A stretch of DNA of 64,000 nt from Bacteroidota bacterium (GTDB lineage Bacteria > Bacteroidota > Bacteroidia > Cytophagales > Cyclobacteriaceae): contig JAFDYU010000003.1 of the NCBI GenBank assembly GCA_018267285.1, forward strand, positions 101,002 through 165,001, read 5' to 3'. Made by a program: the position numbers and the translations under genes. Each line of letters opens with the position of its first letter. Position 1 is the stretch's first letter. Shown here piece by piece: positions 62,803 to 64,000 of this stretch. The notes under the pieces were generated by a model. The model did not search any database. It had not been told where the DNA came from and was given only the letters and a program-made list of their open reading frames with translations.

Positions 62803-63732
62803 CTATAGTCTGATAAATAATGAACTGATCGATTCGTGATCGTGTATCTTTCGGATTGCCTTTGCAAAAAGATCCGACACACTCAAAACTTTTATTTTCG
62901 ACACGTGTTCTTTCAACGGTATTGTGTCGGAAACAACCATTTCTTCCAGAACCGAGTTCTTGATGTTCTCATAGGCTTTGCCCGACAACACCGGATGAGT
63001 GCAAACCGCACGAACTGAGTTGGCGCCTTTCTCTTTTAAAAGAGCTGCCGCTTTACAGATTGTTCCGGCCGTATCAACCAAGTCATCCACCAACACCACA
63101 TCTTTGCCCTCTACTTCACCAATCAAACGCATGCTTTCGATCTTGTTGGCTTCTTTGCGGTATTTATCGCAAACGGCAAGTTCCGCTTCAAAAAATTTGG
63201 CAAAACTTCTCGCACGTTTAATGCCGCCCACATCGGGTGAAGCGAACATGATGTTTTTTAAATTCAGTGATTTTAAATACGGAACAAAAATATAATTACC
63301 ATCGAGGTGATCTACGGGGATATCGAAAAATCCTTGAATCTGGTCGGCATGCAAATCGCAGGTCATAATGCGGTCTGCCCCGGCTGCCGATATCAGATTA
63401 GCAATCAGTTTGGCTGCAATGGCAACTCTCGGCTTGTCTTTTCGGTCTTGACGGGCGTATCCAAAATAGGGAATGATCACGTTTACGTTTTGTGCGCTTG
63501 CCCTGCGGGCTGCATCGATCATGAGCATCAACTCCATGAAATTATCGGAAGGCGCAAACGTGGACTGTACTAAAAAAACATCGTGGCCGCGTACCGATTC
63601 TGAGATGTAAGGCGACATCTCCCCATCGCTAAAATGCTGGTAGTTAACTTTGCCCAAGGGCTCGCCATAGGCATCGGCTATCTTTTCAGCCAAATAGGTG
63701 GTTGCGCTTCCTGAAAATATCTTTACTGCCAT
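62803..63732 (-). CDS. prs: Ribose-phosphate pyrophosphokinase
   Basis: A 309-residue PRPP synthetase with the signature DLHADQIQGFFDIPVDHL near 126-143, the catalytic flexible loop and the PRPP-binding DDLVDTAGT near 213-221. Makes PRPP for nucleotide, His and Trp synthesis. It heads prs-rplY-pth; only 14 nt separate its start from the tRNA-Gln terminator, so the promoter must overlap that hairpin or prs relies on read-through. Confidence 0.96.
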   Translation of the reverse strand: MAVKIFSGSATTYLAEKIADAYGEPLGKVNYQHFSDGEMSPYISESVRGHDVFLVQSTFAPSDNFMELMLMIDAARRASAQNVNVIIPYFGYARQDRKDKPRVAIAAKLIANLISAAGADRIMTCDLHADQIQGFFDIPVDHLDGNYIFVPYLKSLNLKNIMFASPDVGGIKRARSFAKFFEAELAVCDKYRKEANKIESMRLIGEVEGKDVVLVDDLVDTAGTICKAAALLKEKGANSVRAVCTHPVLSGKAYENIKNSVLEEMVVSDTIPLKEHVSKIKVLSVSDLFAKAIRKIHDHESISSLFIRL

Positions 63733-63746
63733 GACTTTTAAAAATC

Positions 63747-63776
63747 AGTCCCGCCTTACTGTTTGAAGGCGGGACT
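63747..63776 (-). terminator. Terminator downstream of tRNA-Gln
   Basis: AGTCCCGCCTT and AAGGCGGGACT are perfect 11-bp arms with an 8-nt loop, 5 nt past the tRNA 3' end and followed on the minus strand by GATTTTTAAAAG. Its position makes it the end of the tRNA transcript. Confidence 0.85.
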
Positions 63777-63780
63777 ATTG

Positions 63781-63853
63781 TTGCCCGACCAGGGCTCGAA
63801 CCTGGAACCTCCTGATCCAGAGTCAGGCGCTCTGCCAATTGAGCTATCGGGCA
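63781..63853 (-). tRNA. tRNA-Gln (anticodon CTG)
   Basis: The minus strand gives acceptor TGCCCGA with TCGGGCA, T8, D-arm GCTC/GAGC, anticodon stem CCTGA/TCAGG around the loop CTCTGGA (anticodon CTG) and T-arm CCAGG TTCGAGC CCTGG, with discriminator A; 73 nt without CCA. Confidence 0.93.
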
Positions 63854-63866
63854 ACGAAAGTCGAGT

Positions 63867-64000
63867 CTACCTCGTCTGTCCTGAGGCCTGGGCCTTCTCG
63901 ATCCTAGCCCACGAGTCCTTCAGCGAGACCGTGCGGTTGAACACCGGAAGATCCTCTTCGGTGTCGGGATCGAGACAGAAGTACCCCACGCGCTCGAACT
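63867..64000 (-). CDS. glnS: Glutaminyl-tRNA synthetase C-terminus (5' partial at window edge)
   Basis: The last 43 residues and stop of a frame read from the right edge: [13 protein letters not shown], then [17 protein letters not shown]. This matches the end of the anticodon-binding beta-barrel of GlnRS (E. coli FERQGYFCLD, VFNRTVGLRDTWAK). The stop lies 13 nt before its cognate tRNA-Gln. The 140 bases are about 60% GC and 81% GC at third positions, far from neighbouring genes. Confidence 0.9.
   Translation of the reverse strand, partial: FERVGYFCLDPDTEEDLPVFNRTVSLKDSWARIEKAQASGQTR

Noticed and set aside
1-64000. CRISPR array, prophage, rRNA operon, integrase or origin signature
   Set aside because: No repeat-spacer array, phage structural genes, rRNA-like sequence, integrase or DnaA-box cluster was seen on either strand.

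Overview
The window looks like a chromosomal segment of a member of the phylum Bacteroidota, most likely order Cytophagales (inferred). Support comes from a ubiE-porT pair (PorT is a type IX secretion component), families largely confined to this phylum (DUF5606, DUF5686, DUF4159, DUF4097 next to an ECF sigma factor, 7TM-DISM receptors), promoter-like TAnnTTTG boxes, and few clear Shine-Dalgarno sites. Almost all of it is ordinary, densely packed gene content. No prophage, CRISPR array, intact insertion sequence or rRNA operon is visible.

Layout. 1-7.5 kb: end of an NRAMP transporter fused to a UspA domain, mnmE, a MliC-like lysozyme-inhibitor lipoprotein, a GH18 glycosidase, a two-component system and an Omp85-type outer-membrane protein; the last two units share an upstream direct-repeat element. 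7.5-12 kb: SDR, porT and ubiE, then an OmpA protein with PorE-like domain order. 12-22 kb: engB, amino-acid permease, ABC-2 exporter, DUF5606, fbp, aspartate kinase, large FtsX-type permease. 21.4-25.8 kb: a molybdoenzyme cluster (fdhD, YdeP-type oxidoreductase, nitrate-reductase-associated protein, mobA). 25.8-34.5 kb: MacB-type permease, two membrane proteins, leuS, DUF5686 protein. 34.6-38.3 kb: Spy-like protein, fabH-type synthase, a 74-aa protein, S41 protease. 38.3-39.8 kb: the only accessory-looking patch, with an AbiEii/DUF6922 toxin-antitoxin pair beside a decayed REP-associated transposase and its palindromes. 39.8-43.7 kb: cupin, tRNA-Gly and a sigma/HEAT anti-sigma/DUF4097/DUF4097 operon. 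43.8-52 kb: maf, GT9, ppa, adaptor plus TolC coupled to sdaAB, hydroxylase, bestrophin, thyA. 52-54 kb: two tandem paralogous lipoproteins. 54-63.9 kb: DUF4159, hslV, pyruvate dehydrogenase E2, a 992-aa HExxH/propeller/barrel protein, DoxX, pth-rplY-prs and tRNA-Gln.

The final ~140 bases encode the C-terminus of glutaminyl-tRNA synthetase in markedly more GC-rich codons (about 81% GC3 by hand count, against about 53% in the start of prs). The composition break sits right beside tRNA-Gln and is either horizontal transfer or an assembly join.

No wholly new system can be claimed from sequence alone. The best candidates for a second look are the shared regulatory repeat of the two-component/Omp85 locus, the sigma/HEAT/DUF4097 operon, the HExxH-propeller-barrel protein, the molybdoenzyme cluster and the GlnRS/tRNA-Gln junction.
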